A stretch of DNA of 12,148 nucleotides from Leptofilum sp050292445 (GCA_050292445.1 JBNKLQ010000195.1:1-12148), one strand, 5' to 3'. Counted from the stretch's first letter, positions 1 through 7,542 are shown. Notes: generated from the letters alone by a model not told the origin. Numbers and translations are program-made.

Positions 1-1
1 T

Positions 2-784
2 AACCTGTCTGCTATGCCTACCCATGCGGGAGAGGCTAATCCCACAAAGGCAGCTTATTTGCCCATAGTTTTTCAGCAAGCTGAGTTGGGCGGTACGCCA
101 ACGGCCGTTCCCACCGTCACACCTGATCCTGAAGAATTTGAAAATATTGAGTTCGATCCGCTTGGCCCTGAACAACCTGTTTTGGAGCAACTGTTTGCTG
201 GGCAAGCACACTTGTATCCCATCCTGTTTGATTATGATGGAGCGATTACAATTACGGCCGTTGCCGAACCCACCGTCAATCTCGTCCTGGAAATACGGGA
301 TGCGGCCAACGATGTTGTGCAGTATGCTGACAACAGCGGCAGCGGTCAGCGGGAAGCCATCGTCGATGCCCAACTAAATCCGGCATTAGATTACAAAATT
401 CGCGTCTACGATCGCGACGGAGCAGCGGGCAGCTACTGCCTCATTTTCAGCGAGGGTGGTGGCTTCCCGGACCTGATTAAGGGGCGTATTGCATACGGCC
501 AGACAAAAACAGACACGCTAGAAGTGTTGGGTATTGATTACTGGTGCTTCATGGCTGCTAGCGGCGACAATATCTCACTCTCTGTTTCACCCACGGGCAG
601 TGATGGCGATTTTGTGATTGGCTTGTTTGGCCCGCCCGACTTTGCTTCAATCGGCTCGGTCTTTCAGGATGCTGAAATTCTGAATGTGGATCTAGAGACG
701 GGGGGCATGTACATCATTGGCGTTCTGGATTTTGAAGCAGGGGCGTCAGAATATGCGCTGACGCTCACCCAAAATCAGTGTTGA
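2..784 (+). CDS. Secreted protein with two PPC-like beta domains (5' partial)
   Basis: The reading frame is open to the left edge and no ribosome binding site precedes the first ATG at 14, so the true N-terminus, probably with a signal peptide, lies outside the window. Counting from that ATG, residues 16-22 read YLPIVFQ and are followed by a Thr/Pro-rich stretch (about 28-42). This is a combination I associate with exported Chloroflexota proteins. Two beta-rich segments follow, at about 58-150 and 155-253. They resemble tandem pre-peptidase C-terminal (PPC)-like or bacterial Ig-like modules, with alternating hydrophobic strands, a GSYCLIF strand ending the first and EYALTLTQ ending the second. 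No catalytic motif is visible. The likely role is extracellular or cell-surface binding, or a C-terminal appendage of a secreted enzyme whose catalytic part is upstream. Two ACGGCCGT palindromes encode TAV here. The domain assignment is by pattern only. Confidence 0.7.
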   Translation, partial: NLSAMPTHAGEANPTKAAYLPIVFQQAELGGTPTAVPTVTPDPEEFENIEFDPLGPEQPVLEQLFAGQAHLYPILFDYDGAITITAVAEPTVNLVLEIRDAANDVVQYADNSGSGQREAIVDAQLNPALDYKIRVYDRDGAAGSYCLIFSEGGGFPDLIKGRIAYGQTKTDTLEVLGIDYWCFMAASGDNISLSVSPTGSDGDFVIGLFGPPDFASIGSVFQDAEILNVDLETGGMYIIGVLDFEAGASEYALTLTQNQC

Positions 785-848
785 TTTCCTTGCCCTGAAT
801 GTAAGCTGGCTCCCATCCAGTGACGACAAACTTTGTTAAGCTCAGTCT

Positions 849-1208
849 ATGCGTGAAAAACTTCTATTTGTCTACAATGCCGACAGCGGCTTGCTAAACT
901 TTGTGCTCGACGCCGCGCACAAGATTCTCTCCCCCTCAACCTACCCGTGCAACCTGTGTGCCCTTACCTACACGCCCACTGGGCTGCTGCGCTGGCGGCG
1001 TTTTGTGAAAACCTTGCCCTGGCCGGTTGAATTTCTGCATAAAGATGAATTGGCCGAGCAATACGGCGAGACTGATGTGTCGCTGCCCGCCGCTTTTGTA
1101 TGGAATGGCCACGATTTGCAGCCGTGGATTAATGTCGAAGAAATGAATGGATTTGAATCGCTGGATGAATTGATAACGGCCGTTGTCGCACGAGCCAAAG
1201 AAGCGTAA
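849..1208 (+). CDS. Conserved small protein of unknown function with a CxxC motif
   Basis: This encodes 119 residues. I recognise the general layout of an uncharacterised bacterial family but no function. The N-terminus has a hydrophobic strand followed by YNADSG (residues 9-14). A helix then leads to IFSP-like IL-SPSTYPCNLCALTY, with the CNLC pair at residues 34-37, and an acidic helix beginning FLHKDELAEQYG follows. The layout (beta strand, helix, CxxC, later LPAAFVW strand and a C-terminal helix) is compatible with a thioredoxin-like fold, but the CxxC is not at the usual position after the first strand, so this is a guess. It starts 64 nt after the upstream gene on the same strand, with no clear Shine-Dalgarno, and its 3' end converges on uvrA with only 11 bp between them. 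One ACGGCCGT copy at 1176 encodes TAV near the C-terminus. Confidence 0.75.
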   Translation: MREKLLFVYNADSGLLNFVLDAAHKILSPSTYPCNLCALTYTPTGLLRWRRFVKTLPWPVEFLHKDELAEQYGETDVSLPAAFVWNGHDLQPWINVEEMNGFESLDELITAVVARAKEA

Positions 1209-1219
1209 ATGGTTAATCG

Positions 1220-4123
1220 TTAGTTGTCTGGGGTAGAACGGCCGTTCAAATATTGCTTCAACCACTGTCCCGTGTACGATGACTCCACCTGCGCCACATC
1301 CTCCGGCGAACCGGCGGCCACAATCTCGCCGCCGCGATGGCCGCCTTCCGGCCCCATGTCGATCAAATAATCTGCCACCTTAATGATGTCCAGGTTGTGC
1401 TCAATGATGATGACCGTGTTGCCTTTATCCACCAGCTTGTTCAGGGCCACAATCAGCTTGGCCACATCGTGCGAGTGCAGCCCGACCGACGGCTCGTCCA
1501 GAATGTACATCGTGCGACCCGTGGCAATTTTGCTCAATTCCCGGCTCAGCTTAATGCGCTGTGCCTCGCCACCACTCAGCGTAGGCGCCGGTTGCCCCAA
1601 CTTAATGTAACCCAGCCCCACGTCTTGCAATGTTTTCAGCTTGCGCTTGATCGTCGGCACGTTGGCAAAAAATTCAAGGGCATCGTCCACGCTTAAATCC
1701 AGCACATCGGCGATGTTTAGTTCTTTGAAGCGTACTTGCAACGTTTCCCGATTGTAGCGCGCCCCGTGGCACACATCGCAGGGCACGTAAATATCCGGCA
1801 AAAACTGCATCTCTATCCGATTTTGCCCCTGTCCGCCGCACGCCTCGCAGCGGCCACCTTTCACGTTAAAGCTAAACCGCCCCGGCTTGTAGCCGCGCAC
1901 CTTGCTCTCTGGCAAACTGGCAAACAGGTCGCGAATCGGGTTAAACAAGTTGGTATAGGTGGCTGGATTCGAGCGCGGCGTACGGCCGATTGGACTCTGG
2001 TCAATCTCAATCACCTTGTCCAGATGATCTAGCCCTTCAATGTCGTCATGCTTGCCCGGCACCGTTTTGGATTTGTAAAAATGTTGGCTCAGCTTCTTGC
2101 TTAAAATCTCGATGAGGAACGAGCTTTTGCCGCTGCCGCTGACGCCTGTGACACAAACAAACTTGCCCAGCGGAATGCAAATATCCAGCGCTTTTAAATT
2201 GTTTTCCCGCGCGCCGCGAATCATTAGCGTTTCGCCCGTGCCCTTGCGCCGCTTCTTGGGGATGGGAATGCCCTGCCGCCCGCTCAAATAGGCACCGGTC
2301 AAAGATTTTTCATGCGCCGCCACGAAGTCTGGCGTGCCTTCGGCCACCACTTCGCCGCCGCGTGTGCCTGCGCCCGGACCCAGGTCAATCACCCAGTCGG
2401 CGGCGCGCATCGTGTCTTCGTCGTGCTCCACTACCAGGACGGTGTTGCCCAGGTCGCGCATTCCTTGCAAGGTGTGAATCAGCCGCGCGTTATCCCGCTG
2501 GTGCAGGCCGATGCTTGGCTCGTCTAGCACGTACAGCACACCCATCAGCTGGCTGCCAATTTGCGTGGCCAGGCGGATGCGCTGGGCTTCGCCGCCGCTC
2601 AGCGTGCCAGCGGTGCGGTCCAGTGTCAGGTAATCCAGCCCCACATTCACCATAAAGGTCACCCGGTCGCCAATTTCTTTGAGGATCGGTTTGGCGATCA
2701 TCGCCTGGCGGTCCGTGAGCGGCGTGCCTTCCTCATCGCGCAGCGTCTCTACCCAGGGCACAATGTTGAGTACCGGCATCTTCACTACCTCGGTGATGGT
2801 CGTGCCTTCGATGTCCACGGCGCGGGCCACGGGCTGCAAGCGGGAGCCACCACATTCAGGGCAGGGCTGGTTGACCATGTAATCTTCCAGCTTGTCGCGC
2901 ACGTAGTCGGAGGTGGATTCGTTGTAGCGCCGCCACAGGTTGGGCACGACGCCTTCATAGTTGGTGAGGTATTTGCGCGGATCGCCCTGCCGGTTTTTAT
3001 AGGTGACAATGACCTGCTCGCTGCCGCTGCCGTGCAGCAAAATGTGCATTTGGGCTTCTGTCAGTTCGCGGACCGGCACGTCAACAGGGATTTCGAAATG
3101 AACGGCCGTTGCCTTCAACAGCTGCCAATAATAACCCGCCTTGTCTTCCGTCGGCCAACCGGCAATTGCCCCATCTTCCAGGGTGAGCGATTTGTTCGGC
3201 ACCACCAGATTTGGGTCGATCATTTTGGTTGTGCCCAAGCCCTGGCAGGCCGAACACGCGCCGTGTGGGCTGTTAAAGCTGAAGGTGCGCGGCTCTATTT
3301 CGGGAATGCTGGTACCGTCATACGGGCAGTAAAGATGTTCTGAATACAAATTGTCTACTGGATTATCAGGCTCGGTTACGTCGTTGATGATGACCAAACC
3401 ACTGCCCAACCGCAGCGCCGTTTCCAAGGAGTCGGTCAGGCGGGATTTGGCCGCCTGGGCGTCTTCGCTGTTGTCATGTGGATCGTGCCGCACCACCAGC
3501 CGGTCTACCACCGCTTCAATCGTGTGGTTCTTGTACCGATCTAGCTCGATTTCGTCATCTACGGAGCGGACTTCGCCGTTGACCCGCACCCGGACAAAGC
3601 CAGCTTTACGCACATCGTCAAAAATGCCCTGGTGATGTCCCTTGCGGTCGCGGATCAGAGGAGCCAGTACCTGGATGCGGCTGTTTTTTGGCATGTGTAG
3701 CACGGCGTCCACAATTTGCTCGGCTGATTGCGGCCGTACTGGTCGGCCGCATTCTGGGCAGTGGGGGATACCAACACGGGCAAACAGCAGGCGCAGGTAG
3801 TCATAAATCTCTGTTACTGTACCCACCGTCGAGCGTGGATTGTGGCTCACGCCCTTCTGGTCGATGGAAACGGCCGGGCTAAGTCCTTCAATCTGATCCA
3901 CATCTGGCTTTTCCATTTGCCCCAAAAACTGGCGGGCATAAGCTGACAATGACTCGACATAACGTCGCTGCCCTTCGGCAAAGATGGTATCAAACGCCAG
4001 CGACGACTTGCCGGAACCAGACAGCCCGGTGATGACCACCAGCTTGTCGCGAGGAATCTCGACATCGATATTTTTTAGGTTATGGGCACGCGCACCGCGC
4101 ACGATGATTTTGTCCAAAGACAT
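1220..4123 (-). CDS. uvrA: UvrABC system protein A (excision repair ATPase)
   Basis: This is the DNA-damage recognition ATPase of nucleotide-excision repair; it dimerises, loads UvrB on lesions and acts in the cytoplasm. I chose the ATG at 4123 (967 aa) because it gives the canonical N-terminus MSLDKIIVRGARAHNL. An in-frame ATG at 4177 would add 18 residues unlike the family. Both ABC modules are complete. The first has Walker A GLSGSGKS at 33-40, LSGGEAQ at 508-514 and Walker B ending LDEPS near 530-536. The second has GVSGSGKS at 660-667, LSGGEAQ at 849-855 and ILDEPS near 873-879. The C-terminal zinc module is intact (Cys 759, 762, 782, 785). The first zinc module is not: its leading pair reads CPYD (Cys266, Asp269) before Cys290/Cys293. 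The UvrB-binding region lies between the first Walker A and this module. Two ACGGCCGT copies (1238, 3102) lie inside the gene, few for its length. Confidence 0.97.
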   Translation of the reverse strand: MSLDKIIVRGARAHNLKNIDVEIPRDKLVVITGLSGSGKSSLAFDTIFAEGQRRYVESLSAYARQFLGQMEKPDVDQIEGLSPAVSIDQKGVSHNPRSTVGTVTEIYDYLRLLFARVGIPHCPECGRPVRPQSAEQIVDAVLHMPKNSRIQVLAPLIRDRKGHHQGIFDDVRKAGFVRVRVNGEVRSVDDEIELDRYKNHTIEAVVDRLVVRHDPHDNSEDAQAAKSRLTDSLETALRLGSGLVIINDVTEPDNPVDNLYSEHLYCPYDGTSIPEIEPRTFSFNSPHGACSACQGLGTTKMIDPNLVVPNKSLTLEDGAIAGWPTEDKAGYYWQLLKATAVHFEIPVDVPVRELTEAQMHILLHGSGSEQVIVTYKNRQGDPRKYLTNYEGVVPNLWRRYNESTSDYVRDKLEDYMVNQPCPECGGSRLQPVARAVDIEGTTITEVVKMPVLNIVPWVETLRDEEGTPLTDRQAMIAKPILKEIGDRVTFMVNVGLDYLTLDRTAGTLSGGEAQRIRLATQIGSQLMGVLYVLDEPSIGLHQRDNARLIHTLQGMRDLGNTVLVVEHDEDTMRAADWVIDLGPGAGTRGGEVVAEGTPDFVAAHEKSLTGAYLSGRQGIPIPKKRRKGTGETLMIRGARENNLKALDICIPLGKFVCVTGVSGSGKSSFLIEILSKKLSQHFYKSKTVPGKHDDIEGLDHLDKVIEIDQSPIGRTPRSNPATYTNLFNPIRDLFASLPESKVRGYKPGRFSFNVKGGRCEACGGQGQNRIEMQFLPDIYVPCDVCHGARYNRETLQVRFKELNIADVLDLSVDDALEFFANVPTIKRKLKTLQDVGLGYIKLGQPAPTLSGGEAQRIKLSRELSKIATGRTMYILDEPSVGLHSHDVAKLIVALNKLVDKGNTVIIIEHNLDIIKVADYLIDMGPEGGHRGGEIVAAGSPEDVAQVESSYTGQWLKQYLNGRSTPDN

Positions 4124-4145
4124 TTGTTTTCCCGTTTGGCATTTG

Positions 4146-4165
4146 CTGTCAGCGAGCTGTGACAG
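4146..4165. promoter_or_regulatory. Perfect inverted repeat upstream of uvrA, candidate operator
   Basis: The arms CTGTCA and TGACAG are separated by 8 nt and sit 23-42 nt upstream of the preferred uvrA ATG. The spacing differs from the E. coli LexA box (CTGT-N8-ACAG), since here CTGT and ACAG are 12 nt apart. It could still be a damage-responsive or other repressor site. If translation began at 4177 it would lie inside the coding region. This is only a candidate: a 6-bp dyad can occur by chance. Confidence 0.3.
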
Positions 4166-4232
4166 AATATGCCACAAATGACGACGGTAAATTGAGGCTT
4201 TAAAAGCAATCTACAATTCTATCATGCTGGAA

Positions 4233-4270
4233 AACCCACGACCATTAATATTTGGTTATCGTTGTGGGTT
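4233..4270. repeat. Short hairpin next to REP element E1
   Basis: A 7-bp inverted repeat (AACCCAC at 4233-4239, GTGGGTT at 4264-4270) surrounds a 24-nt AT-rich centre in the gap between uvrA and the RAYT. It lies 8 bp from E1, and both are preceded by a GGAAAACC string (about 4229 and 4275). This may be a decayed REP partner or simply a local stem-loop. On the minus strand it would lie upstream of uvrA. Confidence 0.3.
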
Positions 4271-4278
4271 CTATGGAA

Positions 4279-4334
4279 AACCTCCCGCAGGTTCCGTCTA
4301 GTACCATCCCCTTGGGAGAAGCCTGCGGGAGGTT
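4279..4334 (-). repeat. REP-like palindromic element E1 (inverted copy)
   Basis: This 56-bp element has perfect 13-bp arms (AACCTCCCGCAGG at 4279-4291 and its complement at 4322-4334) around a 30-nt centre. Read on the minus strand, the centre matches that of E3 at 21 of 30 positions and that of E2 at 18 of 30, including a shared terminal GACGGAA with E2. The copy is therefore inverted relative to E2 and E3. It lies 36 bp beyond the stop codon of the RAYT, so the transposase is flanked by E1 and E2 in opposite orientations, as in REPtrons. The stem could also act as an mRNA 3' stabiliser or weak transcription barrier. Confidence 0.85.
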
Positions 4335-4370
4335 GGCCCGTGCAGAGGTGTTTTTCAAAAAGAGGGTTAG

Positions 4371-4946
4371 TCAATCAAACAAGTATTGCTGAATATCATC
4401 TGGCAAGCTTTCTGTGCCACGGAGATATTCCATGACAAACTCGGTATAGGCCCCTTTTGCCGGAAACCAGGTGTTGACAAATTCATGATCGACAAGCGTG
4501 CCAGGTCTCTCGCCAATCCATTCGAGATAATTGGAATACGGCCACTCCTCCAATCGCATAACCAAACCAGCTTTAACGGGATTGGCGTGAATATAGCGGC
4601 ATAGATGAATCAAATATTCATCACGATCAACCAGCTTATGCTTGAAGCGACCTTCAAAAAGCGTGCCGGAACGATTTTTCTGGTGATTCACAGCCTGGAC
4701 ATAGCCATTGAACAATACGTTGATGAATTTGGAGATGGGAAAATGGCCGTCTTGCCGCAGCAAAAAGTGGTAATGGTTGGGCATCAGGCAGTAAGCGATA
4801 AAGGCGATTTGATATTGGAGGGCATACTTTTTGATAAGCCGCAGGCAGTAGAGGTAATTTTCTGAGCTAAAAAAGATAGGGCTGCGATTCGCGCCGCGAT
4901 TGTAGATGTGGTAGTAGCTGCCTTGGCCGAAACTGCGTCTGGGCAT
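4371..4946 (-). CDS. REP-associated tyrosine transposase (RAYT, Y1/HUH family)
   Basis: This encodes 191 residues, an intact single-domain HUH (IS200-like Y1 transposase) enzyme of the RAYT type. Known members cut single-stranded REP hairpins through a 5'-phosphotyrosine and are thought to spread or maintain REP repeats; they are usually single-copy, vertically kept genes. The sequence shows YHIYNRG (12-18), the HUH motif within MPNHYHFLL (His58, His60), GRFK at 99-102, and RYIHANPVKAGLV at 117-129. By alignment with the E. coli enzyme as I remember it, Tyr118 is the catalytic tyrosine; Tyr111 is the alternative. EWPYSNY (134-140) is the typical tail motif. The start codon is 8 bp from REP element E2, whose arm provides a GGGAGG sequence 10 nt before the ATG. 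The stop of the NACHT gene is only 5 nt upstream, so the two are probably co-transcribed and possibly translationally coupled. Confidence 0.93.
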   Translation of the reverse strand: MPRRSFGQGSYYHIYNRGANRSPIFFSSENYLYCLRLIKKYALQYQIAFIAYCLMPNHYHFLLRQDGHFPISKFINVLFNGYVQAVNHQKNRSGTLFEGRFKHKLVDRDEYLIHLCRYIHANPVKAGLVMRLEEWPYSNYLEWIGERPGTLVDHEFVNTWFPAKGAYTEFVMEYLRGTESLPDDIQQYLFD

Positions 4947-4951
4947 GGTAG

Positions 4952-7513
4952 CTAAACCTCCCGCAGGTTTGTATCCAGATTGTCGTATTGGACGGAACCT
5001 GCGGGAGGTTGGGCGTCTGGATGCAAAGCCGCGAAATACTCAAGCAAGCTACGATGGATGAAAACCCAACCCCCTCCAACACGCTTGAGAAAAATGATTT
5101 TAACCATGCTATCGAGGAATAGCCTCAAATTCAAAGGTAAAAGACGAGTCCCTAAAATTGCGATCCTTAATATCGAGTGCTGTAAAACAGATAAACCACC
5201 GTAAACCATGCCTCCAAGGATAAATGCTACTATCAATGAAATGCTTCCAAAATAGACACCTGTTTTTAAGTTTTCGACGACTGTATGAGCTAAGGGAAAA
5301 AGAGCGAAAAAATGAATAAAAGTCACGCTTGCAAAAGCTATTCCTATCATCAAAGCTAATATTAATGACCTAAAAAATGATGTATGGATACCTTGATTTG
5401 GAGAAGTCTTTACTTCGATTGTTTTATCTACTACTCCGCTTATGAGTCCTGAGATAATCACAAAAGCAATTAGTCCACCACGAAAGAACACAAGCTCAAA
5501 AATATATGACAATAGACCAATCGTTACGCCCAGTCTTAATTTGGATGATAGTAAATCAATTGACAAGTTTCTATAGTGTATTGCAGAGATAATGGTAAAT
5601 AGGGTACCAATTGCTAATGCATTAAGAACAATTAAAATTACCCATGTAGAATTTTCGAAAAAATCACTGATTAACTTGGTCATTGTTGGATTTTTGAACA
5701 TCATTATAACAAATATGGATAATATACCTGCCAACCATGTCTCTACCATTTTCTTCCAAGACAAATCGATCTTGTCTGTTGGTTGTATGTCCTGATGCAT
5801 AAATTTGTACCAAAGATAAAAGGAGATCAATAAGCCTGAAATTAGGTTTGGTACTGTCTCAATTCCAATTACAATTGGATTGTCAGCGATCGAGAAGTCG
5901 AATAAGTTAAGTAGTGTAAAAATCTCAGGTTTATTAGCATAATAAATCAACTGGGTAATACTAACGCTAATAATACCACCTAAGAATATGGTCAAAAAGA
6001 CAAATCTCTTGCTTTTAAGGAAACCGAGTAAAAAACCAATTAACGCACCAGAAACCAATGAATAAAATTCACCTTCATAAAACCCTAAATATAACCAGCT
6101 AATGAGATGACTAACGCCAATTATCAAGAGAGCAGATATTGTCAAAAGCGTTGACATGAGAGTTGAAAAGTAAAATTTTCGGTAAAAGCTGTTAACGATC
6201 CACGAGGGTTGAAGACGGTCAATATAAAAAACAGACTGATCATGTTGGACCATACCGTGAGCGAGGTTAACGAGCCACTCATGGGCTTGGTCTTTGTCAA
6301 TAACAGGAAAGATATGTTTAAAGATTTGAGCTTTTTGATCGGAAGATAACGGCCGTCTCCGAAACATCTCATCCACGTACGTATCAAATAAATGCTTGCG
6401 CCGATTGGCCAGGGTGCCGAAGGATTGCACCTGCTCGCGAGTAAAGCCGCGATACGCCAGCGTCATGATGTTGAGGAAAAGCGGAGAATGAGCCAGTTCG
6501 TTGAGGTTGAGGTCGGTGGCCAGGGCATCGCGTACGGCCGTTAATTCCAGTTCGGGATGGCTGAGATAGGTTTGAATTTGGTCGTCAGTGAGAGGGTGGA
6601 GACGAACGGCCGTTGCCACATTCAACTTTTCTTGTAATTCATCATAGTCTGCCAGGCGGCTGCACACCACCAATTCTGCCGGGTGTTCTGCTTTGAAGTT
6701 ATTGATGGTCTGAATGCAAGCATCTCGTGCCTCGGCAGCAACTTCATCTAGCCCATCCAGCAAATAGAGCAGCAGATTTTGTGTGATCCAGGTTTTGCTG
6801 AGTTTCCTTGACATATCGTATTGTAAAAATAGCTCTTCAACCAGCCATTCTTGAAGTGGTTGTTTTTGCTGCGCCCAGGAAGAAAGGTTAAGAATGACGG
6901 GCACAGGTTGGCTGGGATCATGTTGGGCAGCGGTGATGAGCGTTTCAGCTAATTGAAGCAGCGTGATTGTTTTGCCGCTGCCGGGTTCGCCAAGGATGAG
7001 TAGGGAACGGCCGTGTTTTTGAAAAACCTCTTGCAAAGGTTGCTCTATCGAGGCCTCTGGATTCTCGCCAGGTGTGTACAAACTCTTGCGAGCAATTGCT
7101 TCTGGCTGATAGCTTAAATTGAGTTCTAAAGTTATCGTCTGGGAAAGGGACTGATGAAGAAATCCCTCAATCCAGATTGTTTTAACATTTTGCAGCAGAT
7201 TGTCCCGATTCCGCAAATCTTTTGGCGTAGGGACGATTGGTTTTTGCCAATCATATTGTGGGCGTCTTTCTTGTAAAAGAGAAAGGAATTCAGGTAAATG
7301 GCCTGCTCGTTGTAGGGTTTTAATCAACCAAGTACACTGCTCGGTTTTGGCCTTTTCAGGCATTTCATCGGGATCGATGGACAGATCGAAACAGAGGTCT
7401 CGAACTTCATCACGGCTAAATGCTTGCGCGATTTGTCTGCTGAGGGGGCCAATGTTGGGTTGATCGGGAATGGCCGTTTCAGGTTCAGTTGGATTGCGAC
7501 GGAAAAATCTCAT
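4952..7513 (-). CDS. EAD-NACHT STAND NTPase with polytopic membrane C-terminus
   Basis: This 853-residue protein has three parts. Residues about 24-89 form a small helical domain with an LCFDL segment and an ERRPQYDW end, matching the effector-associated (death-like adaptor) domains of bacterial conflict proteins. Residues about 165-400 are a NACHT NTPase: P-loop GEPGSGKT (175-182), Walker B LLDGLDEV (251-258) and a VVCSR strand (282-286). From about 446 to 800 there are roughly ten to twelve hydrophobic segments, so the protein should be anchored in the inner membrane. The end, VFIHRSLLEYFAAL (817-830), is a motif I associate with this architecture. Such proteins are thought to sense invasion and oligomerise; the partner effector would carry a matching EAD and is not in this window. 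The last 19 residues (835-853) are encoded by REP element E2. The membrane half is clearly AT-rich and lacks the ACGGCCGT palindrome, which occurs four times in the N-terminal half. The start at 7513 has no strong Shine-Dalgarno but a good promoter upstream. Confidence 0.9.
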   Translation of the reverse strand: MRFFRRNPTEPETAIPDQPNIGPLSRQIAQAFSRDEVRDLCFDLSIDPDEMPEKAKTEQCTWLIKTLQRAGHLPEFLSLLQERRPQYDWQKPIVPTPKDLRNRDNLLQNVKTIWIEGFLHQSLSQTITLELNLSYQPEAIARKSLYTPGENPEASIEQPLQEVFQKHGRSLLILGEPGSGKTITLLQLAETLITAAQHDPSQPVPVILNLSSWAQQKQPLQEWLVEELFLQYDMSRKLSKTWITQNLLLYLLDGLDEVAAEARDACIQTINNFKAEHPAELVVCSRLADYDELQEKLNVATAVRLHPLTDDQIQTYLSHPELELTAVRDALATDLNLNELAHSPLFLNIMTLAYRGFTREQVQSFGTLANRRKHLFDTYVDEMFRRRPLSSDQKAQIFKHIFPVIDKDQAHEWLVNLAHGMVQHDQSVFYIDRLQPSWIVNSFYRKFYFSTLMSTLLTISALLIIGVSHLISWLYLGFYEGEFYSLVSGALIGFLLGFLKSKRFVFLTIFLGGIISVSITQLIYYANKPEIFTLLNLFDFSIADNPIVIGIETVPNLISGLLISFYLWYKFMHQDIQPTDKIDLSWKKMVETWLAGILSIFVIMMFKNPTMTKLISDFFENSTWVILIVLNALAIGTLFTIISAIHYRNLSIDLLSSKLRLGVTIGLLSYIFELVFFRGGLIAFVIISGLISGVVDKTIEVKTSPNQGIHTSFFRSLILALMIGIAFASVTFIHFFALFPLAHTVVENLKTGVYFGSISLIVAFILGGMVYGGLSVLQHSILRIAILGTRLLPLNLRLFLDSMVKIIFLKRVGGGWVFIHRSLLEYFAALHPDAQPPAGSVQYDNLDTNLREV
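4955..5010 (+). repeat. REP-like palindromic element E2 inside the NACHT 3' end
   Basis: This 56-bp element belongs to the same family as E1 and E3. The arms pair perfectly over 15 bp (4955-4969 with 4996-5010). Its 30-nt centre, counted between 13-bp arms, matches E1 at 18 of 30 positions when E1 is reversed. It lies entirely within the last codons of the NACHT gene and ends just before that gene's TAG (4952-4954). It is the upstream REP of the RAYT and is in direct orientation relative to E3. Confidence 0.9.
4957..4962 (-). promoter_or_regulatory. Shine-Dalgarno-like GGGAGG supplied by the REP arm
   Basis: On the minus strand the outer E2 arm reads GGGAGG, and the RAYT ATG follows after 10 nt. 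The NACHT stop codon lies between them. This is the only purine-rich ribosome-binding candidate for the transposase. Because it is buried in the REP hairpin stem, translation could depend on whether the stem is folded, for example when ribosomes finishing the NACHT gene melt it. The match is direct; the regulation is inference. Confidence 0.5.
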
Positions 7514-7542
7514 GGATGGCTACTCTGGACTTTATTGAAAAC

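Noticed and set aside
2561..3343. 260-codon open frame on the plus strand inside uvrA
   Set aside because: It is antisense to a conserved UvrA region; its length comes from the codon pattern of uvrA, and the translation shows no recognisable domain.
4146..4165. An E. coli-type LexA box
   Set aside because: CTGT and ACAG are separated by 12 bp, not 8, so it does not match that consensus. It is kept only as a candidate operator.
4124..4177. An 18-residue N-terminal extension of UvrA from an ATG at 4177
   Set aside because: The sequence from the ATG at 4123 matches the canonical UvrA N-terminus. The extension has no family resemblance and contains the dyad that looks regulatory.
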